A stretch of DNA of 64,000 nucleotides from assembly GCA_029948255.1 (NCBI GenBank), contig JALIZF010001680.1, positions 371,001 through 435,000 on the forward strand. The letters are read 5' to 3'. Origin of the DNA: Telmatactis stephensoni (taxonomy: Eukaryota > Cnidaria > Anthozoa > Actiniaria > Isophelliidae). Shown piece by piece: positions 46,204 through 64,000 of this stretch (within the stretch, counting starts at the first letter, position 1; the number at the start of each line of letters is the position of its first letter). The position numbers were made by a program, and so were the translations under genes. Below the pieces are notes generated by a model. The model was not told the DNA's origin, searched no databases, and saw only the letters and a list, made by a program, of their open reading frames with translations.

Positions 46204-47359
46204 ACTTTCTGGATAGTCAAGCTTTTTTCTTTGAATGCTCTATTCAACTTTTTGGAGTTAATGTCTTTAATATCCTTTGCCTATAAATAGAAGAGCCCCA
46301 CACATTTTGCAGCAGGTTCTGTCAGCTGAAGTAAAGATATATTTATCATAATTTGAAAAGACCAACAAGTGGGTACATTAATTGTTAGAGAAATGTGTGA
46401 TTGTAGTTGAATCAATTTGTATTTGTGACTCACGTCGCAATAAGTTAATGTAAACAAACATAAGATCTCTGATTCGAATAATAATTAACCTTTCAATAAG
46501 TTAAGTATGTTGACATGACCAGCGATTAGCATAGATCAAGTGTGCAAGCAAAGCAGCTAGACTGCGGAGTCTGAATATGTCAGAAGGAGACAGAATATCA
46601 GGGCAAATGAACTTGCCAAACTAAAACTGAATGTGGTACGTAAGTGTACATTAAATTATGCAACTAATACTGTAACTGCAGTCGCTCACTGGCAGTTATT
46701 GCTAGGGGTTTTTACAGATCGATCTTAGACTTATTTGCTTTGAATCTTTTCTTTTAATCATAAATCAGAGATCAGATCGTAAAACTACAATAATACAAAT
46801 AGGATAAATTACTAACTATTCTTACAAATAATTACGTGCATACATGCTGTGATCATACAATAATCATACAATAATCAGGCTATTTTTATCTATAATTATA
46901 ATACAAGTAAAAATCATACCTTGGGCTTAAAACAAAAAGAAAAAATGTTACATTACTAGTATATACTGTTACATTATTTTATAATGCAATGTCTGCAACA
47001 CCAAAATTAGTTTGTCCATGCATTTATACATTACAGTGCATTACAAATAAGTATGTACAAATGAAAATATTAAGAAAATTGTTGAAATATCAAAGTCCAG
47101 TGTTTTCTGTGTAAAATCCAATGATATAATTTTAAAAAGCATACTCTCAAGGTAGCTGAAGGCATGCATAGTTGAATAAAATCATAAGCAACAAAACACA
47201 TTTTTGACATGTGTTATGGTTTAATATATTGCTTTTAATTCAATTACAACTTATACATAAAATGTCTTTAAATTTCTTTGTTAACTTTGTAAACAAATTA
47301 TAGTTTTATTTTGCCTAAATTTTGTTAATGTTTCCAGTCTGCATGCCAGCCAGACTTTA

Positions 47360-47580
47360 ACTAGCATGCATGTAACATGCAAATGTATGCATGAAACCAA
47401 AATTCTGCATGCATGCATTTGAAGTTACATGCAAATATATGCATGAAACCAACATCCTGCATGCATGCATCTGTGTTGTGCATCTGAAGTTGCAGGCATG
47501 CACTTCAAAATGCATGCATGCACAGATGTATGAAAAATAGCTGCATGAATGCATGTAGGCATGAAAAACACGCAGCATGC
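47360..47580. repeat. Imperfect minisatellite rich in ATGCATGCATG
   Basis: About three diverged units of roughly 60 bp share GCATGCATG, ACATGCAAATRTATGCATGA and AACC. Near-palindromic GCATGC cores recur throughout. No gene. Confidence 0.65.
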
Positions 47581-47754
47581 AGTACTGTTTGGAAGGTTAG
47601 TTTTGTACCTGTTCTTCAGTGACGTCTCCACTTTTATCACTGCTATAATCGGAAGACGAACAAATGAGCAGGTTTGTTGACAATCGACTGTAAATGACTC
47701 TTTATGACTGTATTAAGCTTATTTATTCTGGTCGAATATCTATTTCTTTCTCAG

Positions 47755-47901
47755 GAAAAATTGTACTTGGTGAAGTGGAAAAATTACAGTGCTTTCGAGA
47801 ACACATGGGAACCAGAACACCACATTTCACAACTTCTGTTGGAATATTTTAGCAACCCAAGACCTTCACAAAAAGTGGCTGTGAACATGTTGATCTTTTG
47901 A
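47755..47901 (+). CDS. Chromodomain exon (partial gene)
   Basis: After a TTTCTCAG acceptor the frame reads [20 protein letters not shown] then [12 protein letters not shown]. This is the core of a chromodomain: the strand LYLVKWK, the aromatic and acidic residues of Y-S...NTWEPE, and the C-terminal helix. A possible GT donor at 47875 precedes the stop at 47899. Chromodomains bind methylated histone tails and are often carried by transposon proteins. The neighbouring downstream exons are Mutator-like, so it may belong to the same element; the link is inferred. Confidence 0.65.
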   Translation, partial: EKLYLVKWKNYSAFENTWEPEHHISQLLLEYFSNPRPSQKVAVNMLIF

Positions 47902-48311
47902 GGAGTTCTATAATCTCAACTCTTATGATAATGGGCTCGTGCATCTTTCTGCGCACTTTTATTTTGTTAGAGGCGTCATTACATATCCAGATCCGATTGA
48001 AACCAATAATTTTTAGCAGTGGTTGAAATGATCAAAAATAAAGAAAAAAATTGTTGTCGTCATTTACTGTCTCTTTGTAAAATGTCAAAGTGTTATCCTA
48101 TTGTCTCTGCCGGTCAGCAACCCCTCTGAAAGAAAGGGAAATTTGTGAAAAAGGACGATACTAGAATAAAAAACTTGAAACAATTCAGTCAAAAAGAAAA
48201 ACATGATACTATAGCACACAATCCACACAACTAGAAAGCTCAAAATCCGACTGGAACTCAGCGTTCACAAACGTAGAGGGAACCAGAATTGTGTACATAA
48301 ATCACTTACAG

Positions 48312-50484
48312 AAACAACTTGCGGATGGCTGCATGGTATGTGGCGAGTTGTTGAGCATCATAAACATCGAGGAAGAAAGGAAAATTGGCTTGTCAAATCT
48401 CTGGAAAATAAGGTAAGTCATGGACTATTCTCGGCCACAGTACTTGAGTAAATAAATAATTGTTTATGTCCAGAGAGCGTACCTAAAATAGCTAGTCTTT
48501 CCAACTACCTGTAACTGCATGTTTGTGCAATTCCAAGACTGACTACATGAAGTATGTACCGAAAATGGTCAATGCACAAGCACTCCTGCAGGTCAAGGTC
48601 GATTAGTTGACATGACAACAAAATGGCCAGCGAGACGTGAAGGACCAAGGATGGACTGATAATGTTACTAAAACGATACAGAAAGTCGTTTCAGGATCCC
48701 GTTCTTTTGTCAATACATAAATGAACGATTCAGTGACGTTCAAAATGCTACAAAATTGTCTTTTAGAATACTTACAAGTTATTGCATTTTTTGCTTGCTT
48801 GTAAAATTCACTTTTCTGCATTACAGATTTGCAATATTCATAACCAATTCACAATACTCTAAAACATAATTCAGTAAAATAGCCAACAACAACAACTGAA
48901 AAATGCAGTTCATCAAAAGCCATATGCAAAAGTATTTTATGTGATCTATTTTTCTTACATACAAGTTGTAATAAGATATTGTAATTGATATTCAAAAAAA
49001 TTTACAAAAACAAATAAATGTATGGATAGAAGAAATAAGTGAAATAAATAAATGTATGGATAGAAGAAAAGTGAAATGAATAAATGCATGGATAGAAGAA
49101 AGAAGTGAAATAAATAAATGCATGGATAGAAGAAAGAAGAGAAATAAATAAATGTATGGATAGAAGAAAGAAGAGAAATAAATAAATGTACCATTATGGA
49201 TGGAAGAAAGAAGTGAAATAAATAAATGCATGGGTCTGAGAAGAAAGAAGTGAAATAAATAAATGCATTAGTAAGCAAACTAATATATAAATAAATGAAT
49301 AAATAAATAAATAAAGTTACAATAATTTTCTTTGTTATTGTGATATGTGCTATATCATGAAGAACAAAAATATACAAGACTTATGCTGTTGTGTATATTT
49401 TTGCATATACAAATGATTTGTATAATCTTTGAACTCTGCTATTTGTAGGTGCTCAAGCTGTGGTTGTTATTCAAACATCCATATATCTAAACGTCACACA
49501 ATTCCAGGAGCATGCAGTAATCATCAGTGGGCTTATGATTTGAACACAAAAGCAGCTGTCGGTAAAGTCCCTTTTCAATAAATGTTACTGATCAAATTAG
49601 GAATATTACTGTAAATTTTATACATTTCTACACTATATTTTTTTCAATTTTAATTTATAAAACTTATGTCTGTTGAGTGTGTCTATTCCAATAAAGACTA
49701 TTATTTTTATAATGGGGTCTTTGCAGTTAGCAGTCACGTGACTTTGTCAATCAAAAAATCTAAGATTAGCAAATATGTGATAACCCAGAAATTCAACAGA
49801 ACATGTAAAAATGAGTATTTTCTAAAAGTTTCACCTATATAGCTTGAATAGATAGATAGCACTATATACTTGTCCAAATTGAACAGCATGTAGTCCAATC
49901 ACCTATATTTAATATTTGTAATTTATTTATAAATGTATTTTTACAGGGATGGCTCATGCAGGCATTGGCCCTACTCATATAAATTCCTTGTTGACATCAA
50001 TGAACATTCCATCAGTCTCACATAGTACTCTTAATAGACGCCAAAAAGAAGGAGGAGCTGCAATTGAAAAAGTGGCAAGAGAATCTTGTACACAATCTCT
50101 TCATGATGAGAAGCAAGCACAAATGAGAATCCAAAGCCATCCTGAAAACAAAAGCAATGATGTAGTCAATCTAACTGTTTCTAATGACATTAGCTGGCAG
50201 AAAAGAGGTTGTGCACACAATAGTTTGACAGGTTGGCATGAGTCAGTTTATTTTCTTTTTTTTCTGATGAATTCACAGTTTCACAAAATTGTTATTCTAA
50301 AACACCCCTTTTGTAGATAATTATGAAATTACAAAATAAAAAAACTGTCATAAAATGCAAATGCATTTCTAATCAGGTGTTGGTGCAGTTGTACTTGATT
50401 TTGCTACTTGCAACAGACGATGCCAAATGTGTGAAACAGCAGACAGGCTTGGTTTGGAAGTAAAAGAGCATGATTGCCGAAGGA
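48312..50484 (+). pseudogene. Mutator-like transposase-domain gene, N-terminal exons, truncated
   Basis: Exons with matching phases: 48312-48412 (KQLADGCMVCGELLSIINIE), 49449-49561 (CSSCGCYSNIHISKRHTIPG), 49947-50231 (GMAHAGIGPTHINSLLTSMN, SHSTLNRRQKEG, VSNDISWQKRGCAHNSLTG) and 50377 onward (GVGAVVLDFATCNRRCQMCE...EVKEHDCRRN). The paired CxxC sets form a zinc ribbon. D-x-SWQKRG...S-x-TG and KEHDCRRN are hallmarks of the Mutator-like transposase domain found in arthropods and cnidarians; the Asp in NDISWQKRG would be the first catalytic residue. Homology stops at about 50484, so the later catalytic part is missing. Confidence 0.6.
49010..49275. repeat. Minisatellite of about 33-35 bp units
   Basis: About eight tandem units of the form GAAATAAATAAATGYATGGA TAGAAGAAAGAAGT (spaces only for length), with small indels. 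It lies in the intron between Mutator-like exons 48412 and 49449. Minus-strand frames here (Leu/Phe/Ser-rich) are repeat translations. Confidence 0.8.
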
Positions 50485-50796
50485 ATTCTACCTCATTACC
50501 ACGTGACTGGAGATCACATGAGATATTGCATCACACAACTGCCGGTCACACATTTTGCATTCACGCTCGACAATGCCGGTCGCGAATTGGTGAGTATACT
50601 CGTTTTTAAACCAAATTTAGCTTGTATAGTTAAAATTTGTGTTTCTAATTTCAAGTCTTATTTCACTCAGATATTGTCAAAGCTTATGCATCATGAATTT
50701 AGGAGAAACTGCAGAAAATGCTCCAAAAACTGTATGTGAGCTCGCTGATCTCTGACCGTGGCAATAATGGAATTGACACTCGTGGTTCAACTACTC

Positions 50797-52640
50797 TAGG
50801 TTCTAAAAAGACGAGTAAAAAGAACGGAGGACGACTACGAGAAAAATGTCCTGGAAAAAATTCCCCGACCTGAAAATTGTGCAGGCTTGTCCAAAATCAC
50901 TGTAAATCAAGTCATTTGGGATCTTATTTCGGCCGAGGCCAGAACCAATGACGTTATAATGCAGCGTGTACAAACTGCATTGGTAAAAGGTACCACAAAC
51001 GTGGCGTTATTAGCCGACACCATTCTACACGCCATGTCGAATGCAGCGACAAACAAAGAACAAAAAATTGAAGAAATGTTTAATAATCTTTGGAAGACAA
51101 CCAAGGATGCCCTTGTTTGCCTTGGTGCTGCTAATTGGGAATTAGCACAACGACGTCGAGATTTATTGAAGTCTCAAATTTCTAAAGAGTACATTGTGTG
51201 CTCAAAAAGTTGCTTATACTGATATGTTATTTGGTGAAAATGTCACAAAGCAAATCAAAGATATCACTGACGACAACAAAGTAACACACAAATTATTGGA
51301 CAAGTATGGTTGGCGACGTGGTTCTAGAGGAAGCTCAGGCGGCAACTACCGTGGACGCAATGTTTACAGAGGAAATTATGCCTATGGAAGAGGCCGTTTT
51401 ACTCCATATCAGAAGCCTATTTTAGGGGTTTCACACAAGAACACGTCGACAGAGACGACACCCAAAAAGTGATTCCAAATTCACAGGTACATGAAACATT
51501 TATAGTTAATAAAATCCAGCAATTTCTTTCCTCTTGGGAATCTATTACAAGTGATACAAATATTTTAGACATGGTCAAGGGTTGCCATATCACATTCAGT
51601 GGTAATGAGGTACCTTCACAATTTTCAATACCACATCCTATACCTTTGAACAACTATGAGTCAGCGATAAGGACTCAAGAAATAAGAAATTGTGTAATAA
51701 AGGAGTCTTAGAGGAAGCTACCCCTACTCCAGATCAATTTTTGTCCAATATTTTTCTCAGGCCTAAGCCTGATGGATCTGTTCGTATGATACTTAACCTT
51801 AAAAAGCTCAATCAATATGTTGAATATAATAAATTCAAAATGGACACATTGCAATCCATATTAAAACCTGTGACCCCTGAATGCTGCATGCCAACCATTG
51901 ACCTTAAGGATGCTTATTATATGGTTCCAATCGCTATAGAACACAGAAAATACCACCGTTTCTGTTGGAAAGTGAAATTGTACCAATATACATGTTTTCC
52001 AAATGGGTTGTCATCAGCACCCCGATTATTTACCAAACTAATGAAACCATGCTATGCCCACCTCAGAATGGCTGGGCATACAGTATCGGGCTTTATTGAT
52101 GATAGCTATATTCAAGGGCAAAATTTTAATGATGCTATGAATTCGATCACAGCATGCAAACAACTATTAAGCAGCCTTGGCTTCATAAATCATCCAGAAA
52201 ATCTATGAACAGCCCTAGTCAATGTGTGAAGGTTTTAGGGTTTGAAATTGATTCTGTTTAATATGACAGTATCATTAACAGAGGTTAAAAAAGCTTAACT
52301 TAAAAAACTTTGTCAAGAGATGATTGAAATGTCACAACTGAGTATTAGAGAATTGGCCAAGGTCATAGGGAAAATGGTTTCCAGTTTTCCTGGTGTTGTT
52401 TTTGGGCCCCTTTACTATCGACATCTAGAGCTGGCCAAAATCTAAGCACTCAAACATACTTATGGTAATTATGACTCAATTATGCCCATTACAAAAGAAA
52501 TGAAAAGTGATTTAACATGGTGGATCAACCATATAGAGACTGCTTTTAATATCTCGAGGTAACCCTGATCTAGTCATCCAAACTGATGCGTCCCTCACTG
52601 GCTGGGGAGCAGTGTGTGATGAAAATCCTTAGTACGCTGA
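50797..52640 (+). pseudogene. DIRS-type (tyrosine-recombinase) retrotransposon: gag, reverse transcriptase and RNase H remnants
   Basis: Gag-like 50797-51470: IPRPENCAGLSKITVNQVIW, MQRVQTALVKGTTNVALLAD and an RG/YG-rich end (GNYRGRNVYRGNYAYGRGRF), with one frameshift near 51200. Reverse transcriptase 51690-52208: FLRPKPDGSVRMILNLKKLN, FKMDTLQS, IDLKDAYYMVPIAIEHRKY, FPNGLSSAPRLFTKLMKP and the catalytic FIDDSYIQG. Further degraded frames read KVLGFEIDSV, LIGKMVSSFPGVVFGPLYYR-like text and LVIQTDASLTGWGAVCDE (RNase H). The series is characteristic of DIRS1-like elements. The recombinase gene is not found; the sequence gives way to satellite at about 52770. Inactive copy. Confidence 0.85.
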
Positions 52641-52768
52641 GCAAACGTACTACCATGTACCGAATATGTAAAGAGCACCAAATCCTAGCAAATATTGTAT
52701 AAATTGCCAAAAGCAATTAGAGTAAAAAAATAAGCAACTCTGAAGGATTTCAATCATTAAAATCACGC

Positions 52769-54045
52769 GTACTAACAGTACTGGCGTACTAACAGTACTG
52801 GCGTACTAGAGTCGTTACACTTAACCCACTACTAGTCTACTAACTATTTCACGGCTTAAGTGTAATCACTCTAACAGTACTAGCGTACTAGAGTACTAAC
52901 AGTACTAGCGTACTAACAGTACTAGCGTACTACCAGTACTAGCGTACTACCAGTACTAGCGTACTAGAGTACTAGAGTACTAGCGTACTAGCGTACTAGA
53001 GTACTAGTGTACTAGCGTACTAACAGTACTAGCGTACTACAGTACTAGCGTACTAGCATACTACCAGTACTAGCGTACTACCAGTACTAGCGTACTAGAG
53101 TACTAGTCTACTAACAGTAGTAGCGTACTACCAGTACTAGCGTACTAGAGTACTAGTGTACTAGCGTACTAACAGTACTAGCGTACTAACAGTACTAGCG
53201 TACTAACAGTACTAGCGTACTAACAGTACTAGCGTACTAACAGTACTAGCGTACTAACAGTACTAGCGTACTAACAGTACTAGCGTACTAGCGTACTAGA
53301 GTACTAGCGTACTAGCGTACTAACAGTACTAGCGTACTAGAGTACTAGCGTACTAGAGTACTAGCGTACTAACAGTACTAGCGTACTAGCGTACTAGCGT
53401 ACTAACAGTACTAGCGTACTAACAGTGCTAGCGTACTAACAGTACTAGCGTACTAGCGTACTAGAGTACTAGCGTACTAACAGTACTAGCGTACTAACAG
53501 TACTAGCGTACTAGCGTACTAACAGTACTAGCGTACTAGCGTACTAGAGTACTAGTGTACTAACAGTACTAGCGTACTAACAGTACTAGCGTACTACCAG
53601 TACTAGCGTACTACCAGTACTAGCGTACTAGAGTACTAGTGTACTAACAGTAGTAGCGTACTACCAGTACTAGCGTACTAGAGTACTAGTGTACTAGCGT
53701 ACTAACAGTACTAGCGTACTACCAGTACTAGCGTACTAGAGTACTAGTGTACTAACAGTAGTAGCGTACTACCAGTACTAGCGTACTAGAGTACTAGTGT
53801 ACTTACGTACTAACAGTACTAGCGTACTACCAGTACTAGAGTACTAGTGTACTTACGTACTAACAGTACTAGCGTACTAACAGTACTAGCGTACTAGCGT
53901 ACTAACAGTACTAGCGTACTAACAGTACTAGCGTACTAACAGTACTAGCGTACTAACAGTACTAGCGTACTAGCGTACTAGCGTACTAACAGTACTAGCG
54001 TACTAGAGTACTAGCGTACTAACAGTACTAGCGTACTAGCGTACT
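52769..54045 (+). repeat. Left satellite array, GTACTAGC-GTACTAACA units (17 bp)
   Basis: About 1.28 kb built from 8- and 9-bp modules: GTACTAGC, GTACTAACA, GTACTACCA, GTACTAGA and GTACTAGT. The commonest order is the 17-bp pair GTACTAGC plus GTACTAACA. GTAC and CTAG recur every few bases, so single strands can fold back locally. A small 65-bp stem-loop (52806-52873, arms AGAGTCGTTACACTTAA and its near complement) interrupts the outer end. Confidence 0.95.
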
Positions 54046-55305
54046 AAATAGTCATCAACCGTTTTCATCAAATAGGAGGAAATCTGTCCTTCTCGGATGG
54101 ATTTCCACATAATTCCTCCTTGCAAAGAAAAGGTCCTGTTTATAGCTGTCCTTAGCCCCTTCGAACTGCACATTTCTTCACAAGTTACATAACAACGCCT
54201 ACACAGTGAAACAATAACAAGATAACGGACAAGATGAGCAAAATGTAATACATAAATTATGATTTCAGCCAAAGAAATAAAGTTTTTGAAATAAAATCCA
54301 AAGATGATAAATACTCACAAAGTCACAGTGTTTCTAGTGGCGTCAAGTAAGTAACCACTGTATTTTTGCAGTTCTTGTGGAAATCGGACAAAGCCGACAA
54401 TTTCGAAGAAGAAGTTCGCAATACTGCGATATTGGTTATCACCGACTTTCTCATGCAGCCGCCTCACCCCATCTCCATCATCTCTCACAGAGAGAGATTT
54501 CAGGGGCGAATTGGCTGGCATGATGATGAGCGCTAGCAACCAGTACCAGAAAGTGCCACAAGTCTCCAGAACTGACAAAACATATGCTTAATGGCGTAGT
54601 CATGCGCAAAACAATTTCGCTAAGTAATCTGTCATATTGCTATGACATATACCAGAGCATATTTTGGTAAGAAATGTATGGCACATCGCAGTTGGAGTCC
54701 GGCTCCACGGGTCATCAAAATAACAGCAAATCATACAAAAACTCTATAATTTCTGAGAATCTGAAGTCACAAGAAATGTTGCGATGCAAAGATACCAACA
54801 GTTTCACAAACTCGGCCATTTATAAAAATAATTTTATGGGGCGCCATGTTGTAGCCATGTTGGTGTACAACTTTTAGTGCACCAACATGGCGGACAATAA
54901 ATATGAATGGCAATTTTACATACAAATAATAATTTCACCATATGCTTTGATACAGATACCCAAAAATATTGGATTTATCGGCATAGACCAAGCCAAAGTT
55001 GTATTTTCTTCTAAAAGTGCGTGATAGAGTGCGTGACAGTATTGCGTGACATATTTTATGTTCGATAACTCGAAAACTAAACAGGGTAAGTTTCTCAAAT
55101 TCTTAAGAAAAACTTCTGTTAGGCATATAAGCATCGTACTTCAGGCTTAACTTTATGTGATTAAAATAAAAGATGAATATTTTCGATGTCTTTTTTTCTT
55201 TGTAAATATTATTCATATCACATATCTATTTTGTGTTTTATTGTTATTATAGGCACAATAGGAATTTCAAATCCTGGACTGAAATCCTGGATACGTAGGA
55301 TTGGT
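54046..55305 (-). other. Spacer between the inverted arrays with minus-strand exon-like frames
   Basis: About 1.26 kb of unique-looking DNA. On the minus strand a frame from 54578 starts MSVLETCGTFWYWLLALIIM and runs through VGFVRFPQELQKYSGYLLDA to a GTGAGT-type donor near 54316. A second frame after a CACTGTGTAG acceptor (about 54200) reads RCYVTCEEMCSSKGLRTAIN...KTVDDYL and then enters the satellite, where it stops. Hydrophobic start suggests a signal peptide or membrane segment. I do not recognise the protein; it may be cargo of a foldback element. Confidence 0.4.
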
Positions 55306-56910
55306 CACTTGCGTGTACTGCTAGTACGCTAGTACTGTTAGTACGCCAGTACTGTTAGTACGCTAGTACTGTTAGTACTCTAGTACTGTTAGTACGCTAG
55401 TACTGTTAGTACTCTAGTACTGTAGTACGCTAGTACTGTTAGTACGCTAGTACTCTAGTACGCTAGTACTGTTAATACGCTAGTACACTAGTACGCTAGT
55501 ACGCTAGTACTGTTAGTACGCTAGTACGCTAGCACTGTTAATACGCCAGTACTGCTAGTACGCTAGTACTCTGGTACGCTAGTACTGTTAATACTGCTAG
55601 TACTGTTAGTACGCTAGTACGCTAGTACTGTTAGTACGCTAGCACGCTAGCACTGTTAATACGCTAGTACTGTTAATACGCTAGTACTGTTAGTACGCTA
55701 GTACGCTAGTACTGTTAGTACGCTAGCACGCTAGCACTGTTAATACGCTAGTACTCTAGTACGCTAGTACTGTTAATACGCTAGTACACTAGTACGCTAG
55801 TACGCTAGTACGCTAGTACGCTAGTACTGTTAGTACGCTAGTACGCTAGCACTGTTAATACGCCAGTACTGCTAGTCTAGTACGCTAGTACTCTGGTACG
55901 CTAGTACTGTTAATACGCTAGTACTGTTAGTACGCTAGTACGCTAGTACTGTTAGTACGCTAGCACGCTAGCACTGTTAATACGCTAGTACTGTTAGTAC
56001 GCTAGTACTGTTAATACGCTAGTACTGTTAGTATGCCAGTACTGTTAGTACGCTAGTACTGTTAGTACGCTAGTACGCTAGCACTGCTAGTACGCTAGTA
56101 CTGTTAGTACGCCAGTACTGTTAGTACGCTAGTACTGTTAGTATGCCAGTACTGTTAGTACGCTAGTACTCTAGTACGCTAGTACTGTTAATACGCTAGT
56201 ACACTAGTACGCTAGTACGCTAGTACTGTAGTACGCTAGCACTGTTAATACGCCAGTACTGCTAGTACTCTGATACGCTAGTACTCTAGTACGCTAGTAC
56301 TGTTAGTACTCTAGTACGCTAGTACGCTAGTACTGTTAGTACGCTAGTACTGTTAGTACGCTAGTACTGTTAGTACGCTAGTACTGTTAGTACGCTAGTA
56401 CTGTTAGTACGCTAGTACTGTTAGTACGCTAGTACTGTTAGTATGCCAGTACTGTTAGTACGCTAGTACTGTTAGTACGCTAGTACGCTAGTACTGTTAG
56501 TACGCTAGTACTGTTAGTATGCCAGTACTGTTAGTACGCTAGTACTGTTAGTACGCTAGTACTGTTAGTACGCCAGTACTGTTAGTACGCCAGTACTGTT
56601 AGTACGCTAGTACTGGTAGTACGCTAGTACTGGTAGTACGCTAGTACTGTTAGTACGCTAGTACTGTTAATTAGTACGCTAGTACTGTTAGTACGCTAGT
56701 ACTGTTAGTACGCTAGTACTGTTAATTAGTACGCTAGTACTGCTAGTACGCTAGTACTATTAGTACGCCAGTACTGTTAGTACGCTAGTACGCTAGTACT
56801 GTTAGTACGCTAGTACTGTTAATACACTAGTACTCTAGTACGCTAGTACTGTTATTGTACTCGTACTGTTTGTACGCTAATAGTGTTAGTACACTGGTAC
56901 TTCACATTAC
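55306..56910 (-). repeat. Right satellite array, inverted relative to the left array
   Basis: About 1.6 kb of the same modules in reverse complement (GCTAGTAC, TGTTAGTAC and variants such as GTATGCCAGTAC and TTAATACG). Together with 52769-54045 it forms a giant imperfect inverted repeat around the 1.26-kb spacer. This array is more diverged, with more TTAATACG and GCTAGCAC variants. Confidence 0.95.
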
Positions 56911-57245
56911 TGTGCGACGAAAATGAGTACTGTATTTATTTAGAATTTGTTGGTAAAGAACCAAATATAACAATTGAGTCAAAGTGTGATAACAACTAAT
57001 ATTTTTATAGTAGACCAGAAATACACCAGTATTAATGTACTGTTGAAATCTAAAGAAGCAGTGTCCTACGGACAAATGATGAATCAGATTAGTACGCTAT
57101 TCAGCGTACCAAGAAGAAAACGGATGGACGGTGCAGCTAGAATGAGCACCATATGCAACTAGTTGTGTGACACAGGTGTGTTCTATGACATCTCCCTGGG
57201 TAACAATACAGGTGAGACTGCAATGGATACAATAAGATATCTTAC

Positions 57246-62906
<5,661 letters not shown>

Positions 62907-62909
62907 CTA

Positions 62910-64000
62910 GGAACAACAAAATCAAAAATTCAATCTCTGACACAGATACTTTCACTTTGTTGTCAATAGCATATTCATGGTGGTGAAAAAGATTTAAATT
63001 GGCCCAATGAACTTTATAATTAGTAGATGTCAGTCATGTAAACTGCAGTAGATTTACAACGTAGACACTGTTATCACAGAAAACGTCAAAGTAGTTGGAA
63101 ATATTGTGGTTGTGAATGTTTTTCAACAACCCTGTATATTACAGTCTACTATATCATAAATGTAATAAAACCAAATTATCCTGCATTGATCACACTCTGA
63201 CTTTGACTGAATCATATATCTGTGCCACAGATTTTCCACTTGTCACATTTCACAAATTCCCTAGTCCATGAGGCCGAGATGTAACAGACAATTACACTAG
63301 GTAGCGATTAAAGTTATTAAAACACCAATTTGAACGCACTTCGATTCTGCCTTTATTTACGTGAAGTACACGGTCGACGATAGAGATATTGTTGTTGTGT
63401 ATTGTTGTGGTTCAAACTGAAATTACAATGGCTATATATGAGGGACGATTTAAAGGCAAATAACAATAGTCCTATGACGATTACAATTGCATGGACACTA
63501 GAGCAAATCAAATCAATTAAGCGATACTTAACGATAGTTATAATTAACATAGACAAAGTCACTTACTTTGGTGGGCTAACGTGGGTACACAGAAACTTGT
63601 AGAATTGTAGATATATACTTGTTGAAATTTTAGAGACTTGATATAATGTTGTCGACTCACGCGAGGTTGATAAAAGACTGAAACCTAAGACGCTATCACG
63701 CTACTGTAGCTAATCCTATTTGCGTGACTAAGTAAACCTCGATAATGGACATATATGATAAACGCGACATATGTTGTGTGATCTAAACTAACACGAGAGG
63801 TCTAATTGTTTTAGTATAAACCTACTATTTGGTCAAATAAAGCGATGTAAATTCTCAATAAAATCCTGAGAGATCGCTGCAAAACACAGTTTAGCATTTT
63901 GATCTACCATATTGTTTTTGCTACTAGTAGGCTAACACAAAGTAGACCTCAAGTAGAGAAGCCAATCAGAATGCAGGATGTGTGATAGACTGTTAGTAGG
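62910..64000. other. CNOT1 upstream intron and unrecognised sequence
   Basis: No further CNOT1 exon seen upstream of 62906. Short frames at 63353-63602 on both strands lack motifs. The final bases contain AGCCAATCAGAATG, a string also seen near 16897, suggesting the end of a dispersed repeat. Confidence 0.4.

Larger units (their letters stand above)
52769..56910. mobile_element. Candidate foldback-type element (about 4.1 kb)
   Basis: Two long arms made of internally repetitive satellite in opposite orientation flank a unique centre that may encode a protein. This is the layout of foldback elements described in Drosophila and sea urchins. I found no clear target duplication, and outer ends are degenerate (52769 and 56910), so satellite inversion without transposition remains possible. 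Confidence 0.45.

Noticed and set aside
48955..49377. Minus-strand 140-residue Leu/Phe/Ile-rich frame
   Set aside because: Encoded by the 33-35-bp AAATAAATG minisatellite; not a gene.
54315..54578. Divergent CNOT1 exon (FPQELQKYSGY resembles FPHHLQEYIEY of CNOT1)
   Set aside because: Other CNOT1 exons here are far more conserved, the frame starts with its own Met and hydrophobic segment, and the rest does not align.
52769..56910. CRISPR-like array
   Set aside because: Units of 8-9 bp without unique spacers in a eukaryotic context; it is a satellite.

Overview
The window looks like genomic DNA of a non-bilaterian metazoan, most likely a cnidarian such as a stony coral or sea anemone. It is AT-rich, its genes have short phase-0 exons split by GT-AG introns, and its transposon families (KDZ-like, Mutator-like, DIRS, Harbinger, TTAA elements) are ones I associate with anthozoan genomes. 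No species assignment is possible from the sequence alone. All functional names rest on motif recognition by eye; no database search was run.

Two host-type genes bracket the window. At the left, on the plus strand, a gene of at least 20 exons (190-7560) encodes a long coiled-coil region followed by a Ulp1/SENP-type cysteine protease domain with the His, Asp and Cys residues visible. At the right, on the minus strand, 57246-62906 holds eleven consecutive exons of CNOT1, the scaffold of the CCR4-NOT deadenylase. CNOT1 stops being recognisable at 57246, next to a very large inverted satellite structure (about 52770-56910).

Between them lies about 50 kb of transposons, many nested. From left to right these are: small inverted-repeat elements and a KDZ-like transposase remnant (7.5-14 kb); a PIF/Harbinger element (about 17.57-18.82 kb and 27.08-27.10 kb) split by an 8254-bp transposon at 18824-27077; that transposon itself, with terminal inverted repeats of about 950 bp, TTAA target duplications, and a six-exon zinc-finger/putative DDE gene that has in turn been hit by a MITE, a LINE and a SINE; a CR1-like LINE (29.4-32.3 kb); a hAT remnant; a 2.8-kb Tc1/mariner-IS630 element at 33333-36128 with two convergent genes; a Penelope-like tail with a hammerhead-like core; a P-loop (DUF3987-like) pseudogene; another transposase-like remnant; a Bel/Pao pol remnant; a chromodomain exon and a Mutator-like transposase; and a DIRS element ending beside the satellite.

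The two most interesting systems are the TTAA transposon and the two-gene mariner element. The TTAA transposon's boundaries are proved internally, because removing it with one TTAA restores the Harbinger reading frame. The mariner element's second, oppositely oriented gene encodes a PB1-like domain followed by a degraded SHOCT-like segment. The inverted satellite at 52.8-56.9 kb has the architecture of a foldback element. Most coding regions in the mobile section carry frameshifts or stops and are probably dead in this copy.
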